From Stenogyne calaminthoides (taxonomy: Eukaryota; Streptophyta; Magnoliopsida; Lamiales; Lamiaceae): DNA of 64,000 nucleotides. This document shows positions 9,964 through 21,780 of the stretch, piece after piece. Every line of letters starts with the position of its first letter. Position 1 is the stretch's first letter. The stretch lies in the NCBI GenBank assembly GCA_037126765.1, contig JBBCBC010000001.1, forward strand, positions 24,102,804-24,166,803, read 5' to 3'. Under the pieces are notes generated by a model, which was not told the DNA's origin, did no database searches, and saw only the letters and a program-made list of their open reading frames with translations. Both the position numbers and the translations under genes were made by a program.

Positions 9964-10290
9964 AGACTCTCGAAGGCAGGTCGCGGTTTTGAGGTGGCAT
10001 CGTGGCTTCGACGTTGGCGGCGTCCCGAGCTTCAGCATCTGGTGGTTTTTGTGTGTGGCGCTGTTGCGAAGCAGTTTGGCGATGCGATTCCGGACCCAGC
10101 GCTTTCGGGCGGCGACGGACATTCGGGGCGACGACCGCGTTAGAGGTCGCCCTGGTTCATCTATCACGAGAAGGAGGAGGTGTGAATTGGGGCACGGATT
10201 GTGCGATGCCAGCAAATTTGACGACCAAAGAAACGGCGATGCCCATAATTTCTGGTCCAATTGCAGAATTAGTCAAAGCAGGTGCGTGAT
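9964..10290. other. GC-rich segment flanking the LTR-like fragment
   Basis: This is moderately GC-rich sequence ending near 10290, where AT-rich DNA resumes. Open frames of 79-142 codons exist on both strands. The minus strand has a plausible exon-like frame, but no family was recognised. Its composition matches 8900-9315. Confidence 0.3.
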
Positions 10291-10394
10291 TCTCTCTTAT
10301 GAGGAAGACAAATTTGATCATATGCCCGCAGGTGGGCACAAACTTATATGCCCACCGCTTATGTGGCACGCCACATATGCAAGGCCCCACCATC

Positions 10395-10423
10395 ATTTAA
10401 TTAGTTTTTTTAACTAATTAAAT
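10395..10423. repeat. AT-rich perfect hairpin
   Basis: ATTTAATTAGTT (10395-10406) and AACTAATTAAAT (10412-10423) are exact inverted copies separated by five T. It may be a MITE remnant or chance in AT-rich DNA. Confidence 0.6.
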
Positions 10424-10429
10424 CTTCTC

Positions 10430-10644
10430 ATTAATTATATAAACCTAAACCTTAAACTATGAACCCTAAACCATGAACCATTCGGGCTGGGTGAACCATG
10501 AACCACTCGAGCCTGTACGGGTTCGGGTCGGGTTGGGTCCGGGTCGAGTATTTTTTTTTAATATAATTAATGAAATTAATTATATAAACCTAAACCCTAA
10601 ACTATGAACCCTAAACCACGAACCATTCGGGCCGGGTGAACCAT
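10430..10644 (+). repeat. Direct duplication of a 70-bp segment
   Basis: 10430-10500 and 10575-10644 share TTAATTATATAAACCTAAAC...GAACCCTAAACCA...GGGTGAACCATG with few differences. The spacer is G-rich (GGGTTCGGGTCGGGTTGGGT). Confidence 0.75.
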
Positions 10645-11473
10645 GCACATAAATCGATTAAAATATTCCTCAAAATTAAATTTCATATTAACTTTTAATT
10701 CCTATCTTCCAGAGTTAATATTTGTTTTGTGTTATCCTTCCCAAATCGTAGTACACGAATCCTTCCATACTTGTGCTTCTTCATTTTTTCTGAAAGCTAC
10801 GTGTGCTTCTTCATTTGTAAGATATAAATGTTAAATTTTGAAAATGAAATTTAATGTAATATTTAAAATGATTAATTATATATTGATGTTGGCATCAGTC
10901 AATTAGCTATATATAAGTAATAATTTATCATTTTTGTACTAATTCATTGTTTCAAATGAGAATGTACAATTGAAATTATTACTTCTATTCACAAAGATTG
11001 TTATAATAAATCGGTAATGATTTCAATTTTTTTTTTCATTTGTAAGATTATTACTTATTTCAAATGAAAGTGTTTTAGAACAATTGGGCATACACAATCA
11101 AGTGAATTGCTCAATCAATTCAATTTAATTTCATGTGTTGATTTTGTGCATTAATTATTATAATTCTGATTGCATCCAATTATATAAGTAATAATTTTAC
11201 AATAATTAACTAATCCCAAAATTAAAAGAAAATGATCAATTTTTAAATATTATCACGGTTATGAGCATATTATCAATTAATTATTAGAATGAAATACAAT
11301 AATGTAAATAGATTATTCCATAATTATACATTTTTTGATTAAGATTTGTAAATCACATTTATAAAAGTAATTTACCAATCATCTAAGTAATGATAAAAAA
11401 AAAATATAATGATACAAAATCAGGATTTTTTACTTTTTTTTTTCAAAATTTATAAAATCTTAGTATTAAATTA
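10645..11473. other. AT-rich intergenic DNA
   Basis: AT-rich sequence with homopolymer runs. No convincing gene, RNA or element end was seen. Confidence 0.6.
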
Positions 11474-11478
11474 CGGAT
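11474..11478 (+). other. Target-site duplication, left, Sirevirus copy 2
   Basis: CGGAT abuts the LTR start TGTTGGG at 11479 and is repeated at 23704-23708 directly after the 3' LTR end CAACA. A 5-bp duplication is normal for copia integration. Confidence 0.9.
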
Positions 11479-11701
11479 TGTTGGGAGATGATTTTAATAA
11501 AGAAGTTTTGATTAGATCCCAAAACCCCTGAGTATGACATGTTCAGGGCAAAAATTATCAGGATAATCCGTGCTTCTCAGGGCAAAATTATCAGGATAAC
11601 CTGACCCATCTGACCTCAGTGAAAGAAAAGTTTTAAAAATCAATGAACACGTGTATTCCCCCCCCATACACGTGTGAGACTCGTTAGTGCCGGGACCAAC
11701 A
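11479..11701 (+). repeat. Internally deleted 5' LTR of copy 2 (223 bp)
   Basis: It starts TGTTGGGAGATG and ends GGGACCAACA exactly as the 3' LTR does, but joins the first about 70 bases (…GACATGTTCAGG) to the last about 150 bases. TATA box, hairpin array and U3 repeats are gone. The G-box inverted repeat is kept (11647-11656 and 11666-11675). The words near the junction (AAAATTATCAGGATAA) occur twice, suggesting slippage or repeat-mediated deletion. Confidence 0.9.
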
Positions 11702-11703
11702 AG

Positions 11704-11715
11704 TGGTATCAGAGC
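11704..11715 (+). other. Primer-binding site, copy 2
   Basis: TGGTATCAGAGC, two bases after the LTR end, is complementary to the 3' end of plant initiator-methionine tRNA, the usual primer for plant copia elements. Confidence 0.92.
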
Positions 11716-11824
11716 AGTGGTTCATTTTGACCACTTGCTTTGGTAGCCATAATGTATTTGCTGAAAGACTTTGGTGGTCTACTGAATAGATCTGTTTGCT
11801 GATATCTTACAAGGCTCAGTCATC

Positions 11825-13856
11825 ATGCCTTCTAAAAAACTCCCTATGTTCTCTTTTGAGAGCTAAGATCTATGGAGATTGAGAATGCAGGCTCATCTGT
11901 ATTCAAAACATGAAAGAATGTGGAGAGTGGTTTTTGAAGGACCATTCAAATTTACTGTTGTGAATCCCAGAATCACTGATACTGAGAGGAATGATCCCAG
12001 AGATGAATTTCCAAAGCCTGATGATCAACTTACTCCTGATGAGAGAAAGTTAGTCAATCTGGACTACATTGCTAAAGATACTTTGTATAACATATTGATG
12101 ATGGTGTTATGGGGATGATTTCTCACTGTGAAACTGCAAAAGAAATATGGGACACACTTGCTGTTATGTGTCAAGGCACATATCATATTAAGGAAAACAA
12201 ACTTTATGTTGCTATTGGAAAGTTTGATAGCTTTGAAATGGAAAATGGTGAATCCATTGACAAACTTGAGGTCAGATTCACTAGCATTATGAATGATCTG
12301 AATGCTCTTGGGAAAAGAAACCCACAGAGAGAAGTGGCACTGAAAATTCTTAGAGGATTATCTAAGAAATGGGATATACATGCTGTGGTGATTGAAAACA
12401 CCAAAAATATTGATTCCATGCCATACCAACAAGTTTTCTCTGAACTGAAAGCTTATGAGTTTGTGATTGACAAGAAAACTAAGAAATCTGACAGCAAAGT
12501 TGATTCTTCATCTAGCAAGAATGTGGCTTTCAAAGCCAAAGAGAAATCCTGTAAGTCTAGAGAGTCTGAGAACTCACTTGCCAGAAATCAGGATGAGCAA
12601 GAGGATAAGCTAGTACTGATGGCAAGGAGGTTTGAAAGACTCAATAGCAGATATGAGAAATATAAGAAATATTACAGGAATCACAGGTACAAGAGAAACT
12701 CAGAAGCTGAGGACAGATACACTGAGAAAAGGAAGGACCACAAAGCTGAAGGATCCTCATCCAAAAAGAAGGACTCCAAGACCAAGGAAGAAAGTGATCA
12801 GGATGATGATGCCAACAGATGCTACAACTGACTGCTGAAAATCTGAAGTGGAAAGACTCTAAAAATGCTGAGATCACTTCTCAATTGATGGGAACTACTG
12901 ATGAACTGGATGTTCTGAAAGTACAACTCTCAGAAAAAGAGAAGGTGATAGAGATCCTGAATGGAAAATTAGAGAAATCCACTAAGGAGATTCAGCTTAT
13001 CAGAACTGAGTTCAATGACCTCTTTGAGAAGCATGAAACTCTAAAGAAATGTGAGGATAGTGCGCAGAGAAAGTTAGCTCTATTGAATTCTGCATCTAAA
13101 GTAATAGATGAAATTCAGAGTTATCAAAGACCTGCAACTATAAAAGCTGGATTGGGATACATTCCAGGGGGAACCTCACAAGGTCTTCTGAATGCTGCTT
13201 CTAGTAGCACCAAGACTGTCTTTGTTAAACCAGTGGCATCAAATCTTCTCACTGAAGAACAGCCCAAGGTTTTAGACAAAGGTAAAGGACCTATGGTTTC
13301 AGAAAAACTGAAGGTTCGGAGAAGAAAGCCCAAACCTCAGGAAAAGACTAGAAAACCTGAACACTCAGTAGGAAATTTTCAGGCCAGTACTTCAAAGCCT
13401 CAGGCTAAGAATACCAACCTGAAGAGATCTGTACTGAACCATCAGAGGAATTTTCAGAAGAGAAACACTCAGCAGAGATATTCTCAACTGAAAAGACCAA
13501 GTCCTCAGATTACTGAAAGACCACAATTTCAGTACAGGCAACCTAAACCCCACTTGCCTAAGGGTAAAGGTTTCTTGAACCCAAGTCAGCAGAGACAGAG
13601 ACCAGCTGCACCAAAGCTAAGGCACTTGAACAAAAGGCTTGAACCCAAGAAGAACTCTAAGGCTCATGTTCATGCTAAGACTGGCACTCATGCACAGGAT
13701 ACTGCCAAGGCTCCTAGGGTGGTGAATGTGTATGTAGATGTTTATGGGAGACAAATCAACCACTCTAAAGTAATTAGAGTTGTTAGGCAGATTTGGGTTC
13801 CAAAAGGTACAGCTAACCTGGTAGGACCCTACACCAAATGGGTACCTAAGAACTGA
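11825..13856 (+). pseudogene. Sirevirus gag, copy 2
   Basis: Gag forms the virus-like particle and packages RNA. The start at 11825 matches copy 3 (54003), both opening MxSKKLPMFS. The N-terminal capsid-like region contains DLWRLRMQAHLYSKHERMWR and LNALGKRNPQREVALKILRG. TAA at 11864-11866 replaces a Tyr codon, and a frame change lies near 12085. The CCHC zinc knuckle, complete in copy 3 (about 55001-55040), is reduced to its first CYN at 12820-12831, where a deletion joins it to the downstream coiled coil. That coiled coil (about 12840-13060) is followed by a basic Pro/Gln/Lys-rich region (13300-13680) and a conserved end, VRQIWVPKGTANLVGPYTKW. The frame closes with TGA at 13854-13856, in frame with pol. 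Confidence 0.9.
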
Positions 13857-13875
13857 TCTGTTTTTCAGGTGAATA
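13845..13875 (+). other. gag-pol junction: in-frame UGA followed by splice-acceptor-like tract
   Basis: AAGAACTGATCTGTTTTTCAGG spans the junction. The TGA (13854-13856) is followed in the same frame by protease-coding sequence, and TCTGTTTTTCAG is a good match to a plant 3' splice site. Copy 3 has the same arrangement at 56357-56370. Pol could be made by UGA readthrough, or the stop could be removed by splicing; neither can be decided from sequence. Confidence 0.55.
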
Positions 13876-16800
13876 AAAAGGGCACTAAGCTGAATGAAGA
13901 CAACATAGCCCTGATGAGTGGAAATGAATTGGCTCCTGCTGTATGGTATCTGGACAGTGGATGTTCAAGATATATGACAGGATATAAGCAACTAATCACT
14001 GACTATGTTGAGCAAAAAGGCCCTCAGATCACATTTGGAGACAACTCCAAAGGACAAACTGAAGGATATGGAACTCTTGAAGTTGACTCTGTTCATATCC
14101 ATGGTGTTTCATATGTGTCTGGTCTAAAGCATAATTTGCTTTCTATCAGCCAATTCTGTGACAAAGGATTCAGTGTTGAGTTCTCAAAGAACTTATGTTA
14201 TGTAAAAGACAATGCTTCACAGAAATTTTTACTGACTGATACTAGAAAAGGAAATGTGTATCCTTCTTGCCGATTGGAGTTCAACTCCTAAAGATACATG
14301 TTTGGTTGCAAAAACTTCCACTGATACCAGTTGGTTGTGGCATAAAAGACTGAATCACTTAAACTTCAAAATCCTGAACAAACTTGCAAGATTAGCACTT
14401 GTGAGGGGGTTACCCAATAAGTGTTCAGTAAAGATCATGTATGTGATTCTTGTCAGAAAGGAAAACAAATCAGAGCATCTTTCAAAAGCAAAGTAGATGT
14501 TTCTACTGATAAAATACTACAACTGTTACATATGGATCTCTTTGGTCCAGTAACACCTGTGAGCACTAATGGCAGAAAATACACACTTGTGGTAGTTGAT
14601 GACTACTCTAGATACACATGGGTCATATTCTTACTCAGTAAGAAAGAGACTCAGACAAAACTGCCTGAACTACTGAAAAAGGCTCAGTACTGAAAAAAAA
14701 ATCTGAGTGTGGTCAAGATCAGATCAGATAAAGGAACTGAATTTATCAACCAAATTATATCTGATTATTGTGCAGCAAATGGAATAGCTCATGAAACATC
14801 AGCTGCAAGGACCCCACAACAGAATGGTGTTGCTGAAAGAAGAAATAGGACTCTAAAAGAAGCTGCAAGGACAATGATTGCTGAAGCTGATATTCCTAAG
14901 AGATTTTGGGCTGAATCTATCAACACTGCATGCTACTCTCAGAACAGATCCATGCTGACCAAAAATCAAGGAAAAACTCCATATGAGCTGTGGAATGAAA
15001 GGAAGCCTCTTGTTTCTTTCTTTCGTGTGTTTGGTTGCAAGTGTTTCATACACAATAATGGTAAAGATCAGTTGAAAACTTTTGATAGCAAAGCTGATGA
15101 AGGGATATTTTTAGGATATTCTGAAGTCATTAAAGCCTTCAGAGTTTACAACTGTAGGACTCTTATTGTGGAGGAAACACCTCATGTTGTTTTTGTTGAA
15201 TCTACTTGTGTTCAGAAGAAACATGAACATGACTCAGGAGAACTGATCAAGAGAATCACCAGACTTAGCCTGAAAAAGAATAATAAATCATCCTCTGAAC
15301 ATGAAAAGAAGAAGTCAGTCACTTTCTATGAATGGAGTGAATCAGACTCAGACAAAGAAGTTCAGGATAGAAAAACTCAGGATGGTGAGACTCAGGATGG
15401 AAATTCTCCACTGAAGGAAAGCCAACACACTGAAGCTGACCAATCTGAACATACACCAGTTCAGACTCAGGTATGTAATGCCGATGAAGATGTGGTCACA
15501 GCTGAGGCAAACTCTGAATCTATCAACCAATGGGGAACAAATGTCTTTGACAATGTTCTGAATGGAATTTTCCCTGAGGAAGATGATTCTCTTTCTCCTT
15601 TTCTGTTGTTCCCTGAATTTAATGAACTGCCTGAACCTAACATTTCTGATGTTGAGGATACTACTGAAGGGGGAACATCCAGGAGAAAATGGTTGGATAA
15701 TCATCCTATAAATCAGGTTATGGGTGATCTATCAGATGGTGTCAAAACAAGAAGGTTTCATGGAGAAAGTGCTTTGTTCTGCTGCTTCCTATCTGAAAAA
15801 GAACCTCCTGAGATTGAAGAAGCTCAACAAGATTCATTTTGGATTACTGCTATGCAAGAAGAGCTGAATCAATTCACAAAAAATGAAGTTTGGGAGCTAG
15901 TGGACAGACCTAAAAGGCACAATGTGATTGGAACTAAGTGGGTGTTCAAGAATAAGAGAGATGAAAACAACAACATTGTGAGAAACAAGGCAAGGCTAGT
16001 TGCACAAGGTTATTCCCAAGAAGAAGGCTTGGATTATGATGAAACCTTTGCACTGTTGCAAAGACTAGAAGCCATCAGATTGTTTCTTGCATATGCTGCC
16101 CACATAAAATTCACAGTCTATCAGATGGATGTGAAAAGTGCATTTCTGAATGGTGTGCTTAAGGAAGAGGTTTATGTGGAACAACCTCCTAGTTTCAGAC
16201 ATAATGACCAAGTTTACAGGGTCAGGAAAGCCTTGTATGGTCTTAAGCAAGCACCTAGAGCATGGTATGATACCCTTTCTCAGTTTCTTACTGACCATGG
16301 TTTTATCAAAGGAACTATTCATAGAACTCTGTTCAGGATAGAAGATGGGAAATATATCTTACTTGTTCAGATTTATGTGGATGACATCATATTTGGATCT
16401 CCAAATCATCAGTTGTGTGAAAAGTTTTCTACCCCGATGAAAGGTAAGTTTGAGATGTCAATGATGGGGGAGATGAATTTATTTCTTGGACTTCAGGTGA
16501 AACAAACTAAGGAAGGAATATTCATCAATCAAGCAAAATACACCAGAGATCTGATTGCAAAGTATGGTGTAAAAAATTGCAATGCAGTTAGAATTCCTAT
16601 GAATACTAACTACAAGATGGATCCTGATCCTAAAGGCAAATCAGTAAATCACACTGATTATAGAGGGATCGTTGGATCATTGCTACATCTCACTGCAACC
16701 AGACCTGATATAACATTTGCTGTTGGGATATGTGCCAGATACCAAGCTAATCCTAAGGCTAGCCACATGGAGGCTGCCAAAAAGATTCTGAAATATCTTA

Positions 16801-17321
16801 AAGGCACTGTGAATAGAGGATTCTGGTATCCTGCTGATGATAACCTTGAATTAACTGGTTACTCAGATGCTGACTATGGAGGATGTAGAATTGACAGGAA
16901 GTCTACCACAGGAGCTTGTCAATTTCTTGGAAGTAAACTGATATCATGGTTTTCAAAGAAACAGACCTCAGTAGCAACCAGTACTACTGAAGCTGAATAC
17001 ATGGCTGCAGGAAGCTGTTGTGTACATATTCTTTGGCTCAGACAACAATTAAGGGATTTTAAGATTATAGCCAATGAAGTACCTATATTTTGTGATAATA
17101 ATAGTGCAATTGCTATTACACAAAATCCAGTATTGCACACCAGATGTAAGCATGTTGATATCAGACATCACTTCATCAGAGATCATGTTGAAAAGAAAGA
17201 CATCAGAATGGAGAAAATTCATACTGATAAACAGAGAGCTGATATCTTGACTAAACCTTTGGCTGAATCAAGATTTCAGGAACTATCAGTTGAATTAGGT
17301 ATGTTGGATCTAGGTGAATAA
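13857..17321 (+). pseudogene. Sirevirus pol (protease, integrase, RT, RNase H), copy 2
   Basis: The aspartic protease has WYLDSGCSRYMTG at about 13945. The integrase N-terminal HHCC region runs about 14325-14470 (WLWHKRLNHL, CDSCQKGKQ). The integrase core has its catalytic Asp in LLHMDLFGP, a second Asp in IRSDKGTEF (14712 on) and Glu in QQNGVAERRNRT. RT has YVDDIIFGS near 16372, and RNase H has SDADYGG and CDNNSAIAI. Breaks are an extra 4 bases near 14265, a frame change near 14420, and a frame change with TGA near 14690. From 14709 to 17321 the frame is open for 870 codons. Within RT a one-base loss and a one-base gain about ten bases apart turn APVARLE into ALLQRLE, so the frame is kept but the block is altered. 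The polyprotein processes itself, copies the RNA and inserts the DNA copy. Confidence 0.93.
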
Positions 17322-17921
17322 AGCAAATCTAAAAAATTGAAGGTTTTCAGGTGCATGAAGTTTTTCAGGTTTTACTGAAAAACTCAGGATAAAATTGAGA
17401 GTCCTGAACAACTGAGTCTTGGGAAACTCAGTAATCCTGAAGTTCAGTACTCAGTATTATACTGACATTTTATCAAGGTCAAAACTCAGTAAGACTGATG
17501 GAGAAAATTAGTCTGAAGAAGTTATTGACTCATGCAACACATTTATTGTCTAACTGAATCTCAGTAATCATTGACAATAAATGACAAAATACCTGAAGAA
17601 ATAATTGGGCGGGGGACTTTTGAAATTCTCGAGGAAAGTCAATGGTCCGCAGGAACAGTAATTAAATGCACTGTTCATTAATCACCAAAAGGGATAAATT
17701 GGCGGCTAAGTATTTGCGAAATCGTCCTTTCAAATACCCATTTTAGCCAGTGTTTTATCTCAACCGTCGATTTCTTCATCTACGCGATTTTCCATAAATC
17801 AAAATCCTATATCCATTGAAAAGATCCCATTCAAGCCCTATTTCAAAAACACTCTGCTTTGAAACCCTCGATTTCCCTTTTTTTTTCTATCTCAAAACCC
17901 TTCACTCAAAAATCTCCAAAA
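17322..17921 (+). promoter_or_regulatory. pol-to-extra-ORF spacer, copy 2
   Basis: This is equivalent to 2265-2920: TCAGTACTCAGTATTATACT words, then a promoter-like part with CTCAACCGTCGATTTCTTCA, a weaker TATA-like CCTATATCC at about 17805, and a leader ending CTCCAAAAATGG. Stops in all frames separate pol from the extra ORF. Confidence 0.4.
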
Positions 17922-20900
17922 ATGGCACTCTCTGTATACGACAAACTCGCCATTTCAAACAAACCATGGTACGAATATGTTGTCTCTCTAGAAAGCACAT
18001 CCAATACAACTCACGAGGAGGAGGCGTTGCATATGATACGTTTGGCAAAACTTACATGCCTGGTCGCGAATCAACCAGAGGCCGAATATGCGAAAGAGGT
18101 AAATGAGTTTGTTTCTAATATGCAGTTAGATGACGAAAATTGCATAGAGTCTAAGATTACGGTGTTGCATTTGGAGCATAGTACAAAATATGTGGATTTT
18201 GATAGGGAATTATATATTATTCCTAAGAATCTAAATGCCATATATGAGTTAAGTGATAGAGGTGAAGACCCTACGGTATACATGATGGGTAGGGAACAAG
18301 AGTATTTGGATAAAATTATCGAGCATCCCAGAAAGTTTGAAGTTACTCAATAAAGAAGCATTTGAAGCCTAAATATCGTGTATTGTTGGATATTGTAAGC
18401 AAATGCATCATGAGTAGATCTGGTAGTTTCGAAAGGATATAAGCAAGCCTAAGTTAAAAATTTCTTGGCGGCGATTGAAGATTCTCCTACTACTTCATTC
18501 AATTGGTTGCACTATTTGATCAAAGTGGTGAGTGATCAAGCCAAACACATTCAGAAGGTGAATGGCTCTATAGTTGTCAAGAGAAAAATTCTACATGCAA
18601 CCAAGATTGCATTTATCTTGGAAACGTACAGAGAAGAGGAGGACATTTTTGCCGATTCCACTTCCTTTCCAAAGTAAAAAATCATGTTCAAACCAATGAA
18701 GAAGACTTTGAGAGGAAAGAAAGAGAAAAACACTGAGTCTCAGGAGGAGACTGTCGAAGAAGAAACGGAGGAAGATACAACAGTGGTGGAGCAGGTCAGG
18801 GAAACAAGACAATCCGCTCAGAAATCCACTGAGGAAACTGATGAAGAAGCCAAACAAGCTAGGGGGAAAGCTCTGATGAAAATTAAAAGGGAGAAAGGAG
18901 AGAAACTGAAGAAGAAAGCATTGGCTCCTCAGAAGCACAAAAGGCTTCAAACAATTGCGGAACAGAGGCCAGGCGGTCAAGAAACTCAACTCGGCTACCC
19001 AGTGGCTGAAATTCCACTATGTTTCTTGCTCGTGGGTAACAACTGCGGCAGAGCAAGAAAAGCGAGGAACAAGTTTTCTCTCGAGGTACTTTCAAACTTC
19101 TTTGAGCTCGATATAAAATCTCTCGAAAAATCTTCAAGGGACCTCGGATCCCTCATCGAAGAAAGACCTGCTCGGACTCTAGATCGGTCAACCTCGTGAA
19201 TTGTCTTGAACTTGGATGCGCTTCTGAATGAACCATTTCTAGATCCATCATCTCTGGAACTCATACACTCTGAACCTAATGCTCCTGAAAGCCCAAGATT
19301 GAAGAAGGGAGAAGTCGAAGAGACTGAATGGCGAAGCAAGGGGTAACATTTCATCTTGGACAGATACCCCCGAAATAATGCCTATCCCGACCTTCGTGAT
19401 ATGTTATTCGTGCTCGTAACCACCGTATATTCTCAATCAATCACTTCCTGAAATGCTGAATATTGCCTCATTCAGAGGGGAGGACTGGTGGAACGCTGAA
19501 ATCGCTTTGGTTGACAGAGTTTTCAGGCTTCCGAAAGACAAAGCTTAGGATGAAAGCTGCTGATTTCGATGAACTGGTGAAAAAGAAGCTAGCTGAAAAG
19601 AAAGCTACTGAAGGAGTAGATGCTTCCAGCTCTCATGATCAAAACAAAGATAAGGATAAGGGAGATGATGCAAAAAGAAATCTGAGGGGGAGAAGGAACC
19701 TCAGACCGATGCTAAGAAAGAGAAGGAAACTGAGAGTCAGATGGTGACAGATATCGATCTTTGAACCAATCGATATCGAGACAACCTCGATCGAAAGTTA
19801 GCACTCTTGGTACCTTTTAGCATTTGTTATACATTATGCCGAAGTTACTGAAGTACCTAGATTTAAATCTGATGTTTATGATATGCAGACTGAGGCTCAG
19901 TTGGAGCACCCAGCTCAGTTGGAAAATGTTGAACAAACTCCAGTGGTTGATATCACACCAATCCTGGATGAGTTAAAGAAGATAGAGCCAAGGATGGAAG
20001 AAATACTGGCAAGTCAATCTCAAAAGATTGAGAATCTAAGTTCTTCATCAAGCATGCTGCAAACAAATCTCACAGAAAAGATGACTCAGATGGAGTTAGT
20101 CCTGGCTGCTCAAAATCAGAAAATGGAGAACCTTAGTTCATCATCTGATACGCTTCAAACAACTCTATCAGGTAAATTAGCTTCATTAGATGAAAAGATT
20201 GATGGAGTGCATACAGAGCTTAATGCCAACATGAAGCAGATGTATCAAGAAAGAACTGTCTATCTTGAAGCCAAGCTGATTGAGAAGAATGATCTGATGA
20301 TCAAAACAACTGCTGAGGAAATTGGCTCTCTGCTCATGACCAAGATGACAAAAATGATGCATGATGTCTTCTCAAAGCAGTTTGCTCCTCTTTCGAATGA
20401 ATTCTCAATGGCCAAGAACTACATGATGAGGCTAGAAGATGAGCATGATCAGTTGGCAGGGGAAGTGCGTAGTATGGGCAAGGAGCAATACTATATGGAT
20501 ACTGCACTGACTCAACTACTCCCAAGGTATGGTGCCAAAAAGGGGGAAAGACCTGGTGACAAATTAAGTGAGTTGTTGGCACAAACCTTGGAGAGAAAGG
20601 CTCAAAAAGAAGCTGAAGGAAAGAAAATTTTGGATGCCTTAAGTGAGATTGAAGCCACTGAGAAACTGAAGTTTACAGAAGCTTAGAAACCTACCTTCAC
20701 TCAGACAAATGATCAGATCACTGAAGAAGTAATTACTGAGAAACTGAGTGATAGAAGGATGATTGAGACAAGCAAAGCCGGTGAAGATCAAGTCAGACCT
20801 GAAAAGAGAAAGGCTGTGGCATTTGCAGAACAAGAAAGGAAGAAAAGAGCAAAAAGCTCAAAACCTACTCAGAGGAAGCTGATAATGGAATTCGAAGAAT

Positions 20901-21526
20901 CTGAGGAAGAAACTGAAACCCAGAAAGTAGCCTTCGATACTAAGAAAACTCTGAAAGCTCTTCAGATTGAAAAGGAAAAGAAAACTGCTGCTTCAGTATC
21001 AGGTGTTCCACTGATCAGAAAGAAGAAAGAAGAAGAGCAGAAAAGAAGAGGTGAATTTAAAAAGTTTTTAAGCAAAAGGAGAGGTACTGAAAAGACTCAG
21101 AAATGGCCGCATATTGACAAGTGGATGCCTCTACCGTTCAATGATGCATGGGAAGAGATCAAGAGAACCTTCTGGTTCTATTATGAGATTCTGAGAGAAT
21201 GGAGGGGGAGCAGCTCGGATAAGAATGAAGCCTTCATTGAGTACTTACTGACTTTCTATCCTAAGTACCTGCAAAGTTGGATCAACATGGCAGATGAAGG
21301 AAACACTCAGATAGTAGCTCCTGGTCTATACATGTACCCAGCTCCTAGGTTTGAGAATGGCTATGTAAATGAGGCAGCCATTTCTCAGGAAATAGCCCAG
21401 TATGCCATCCAGCTAGGCCTAACAGGAAACAACCCTGATATCATCAAGGCAAGGGATGAACTGAAGAAGAGATACTACGGAATGTTCAATCTGGAAGTGC
21501 CAGAGGATGAAGTGGAAGAAGACTGA
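17922..21526 (+). pseudogene. Extra ORF in envelope-like position, copy 2
   Basis: It starts at ATG 17922 (shared xDKLAxxNKPWYE opening) and ends at TGA 21524-21526. Recognisable parts are the N-terminal domain (17922-18350 and 18465-18660), basic linker (18684-18950), coiled-coil region (19883-20686) and conserved C-terminal block (KWPHIDKWMPLPFNDAWEEI, about 21105-21164). Breaks are a stop and frame change near 18350, TAA at 18675-18677, badly altered sequence at about 18960-19850, and TAG at 20684-20686. The altered block shows the CAG/CTG-to-CG substitutions described in the findings, so part of the damage may be base-calling error. No signal peptide or membrane helix is visible. Confidence 0.65.
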
Positions 21527-21767
21527 AGACTTTGTACTTCTGAATTTTTTTGGTTTTCATTGTAATCTGTAATGCTTATCTACTGATCAATGAAAATTTA
21601 TCTTTATGCTCAAAGATAATATCTCATTATCTTTTTACATGTCTTGATATGCCAGATTGTTAAGGAAATTATTGAAAAAAATTGCCATTTTGGTTTGTAA
21701 TAGATAAATTGAAACCTGAGTATAGGTTAGGTTTTCTTAAATGTAACAAGATGGTTTTGGCATCATC

Positions 21768-21780
21768 AAAAATGGGGAAA
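21768..21780 (+). other. Polypurine tract, copy 2
   Basis: AAAAATGGGGAAA precedes the 3' LTR; one T interrupts the purine run found in copy 1. Confidence 0.82.

Noticed and set aside
10500..10550. G-quadruplex regulatory element in the GGGTCGGGTTGGGT-rich spacer
   Set aside because: G runs are present, but there is no gene or promoter nearby to regulate; a chance feature of a duplicated intergenic segment is more likely.
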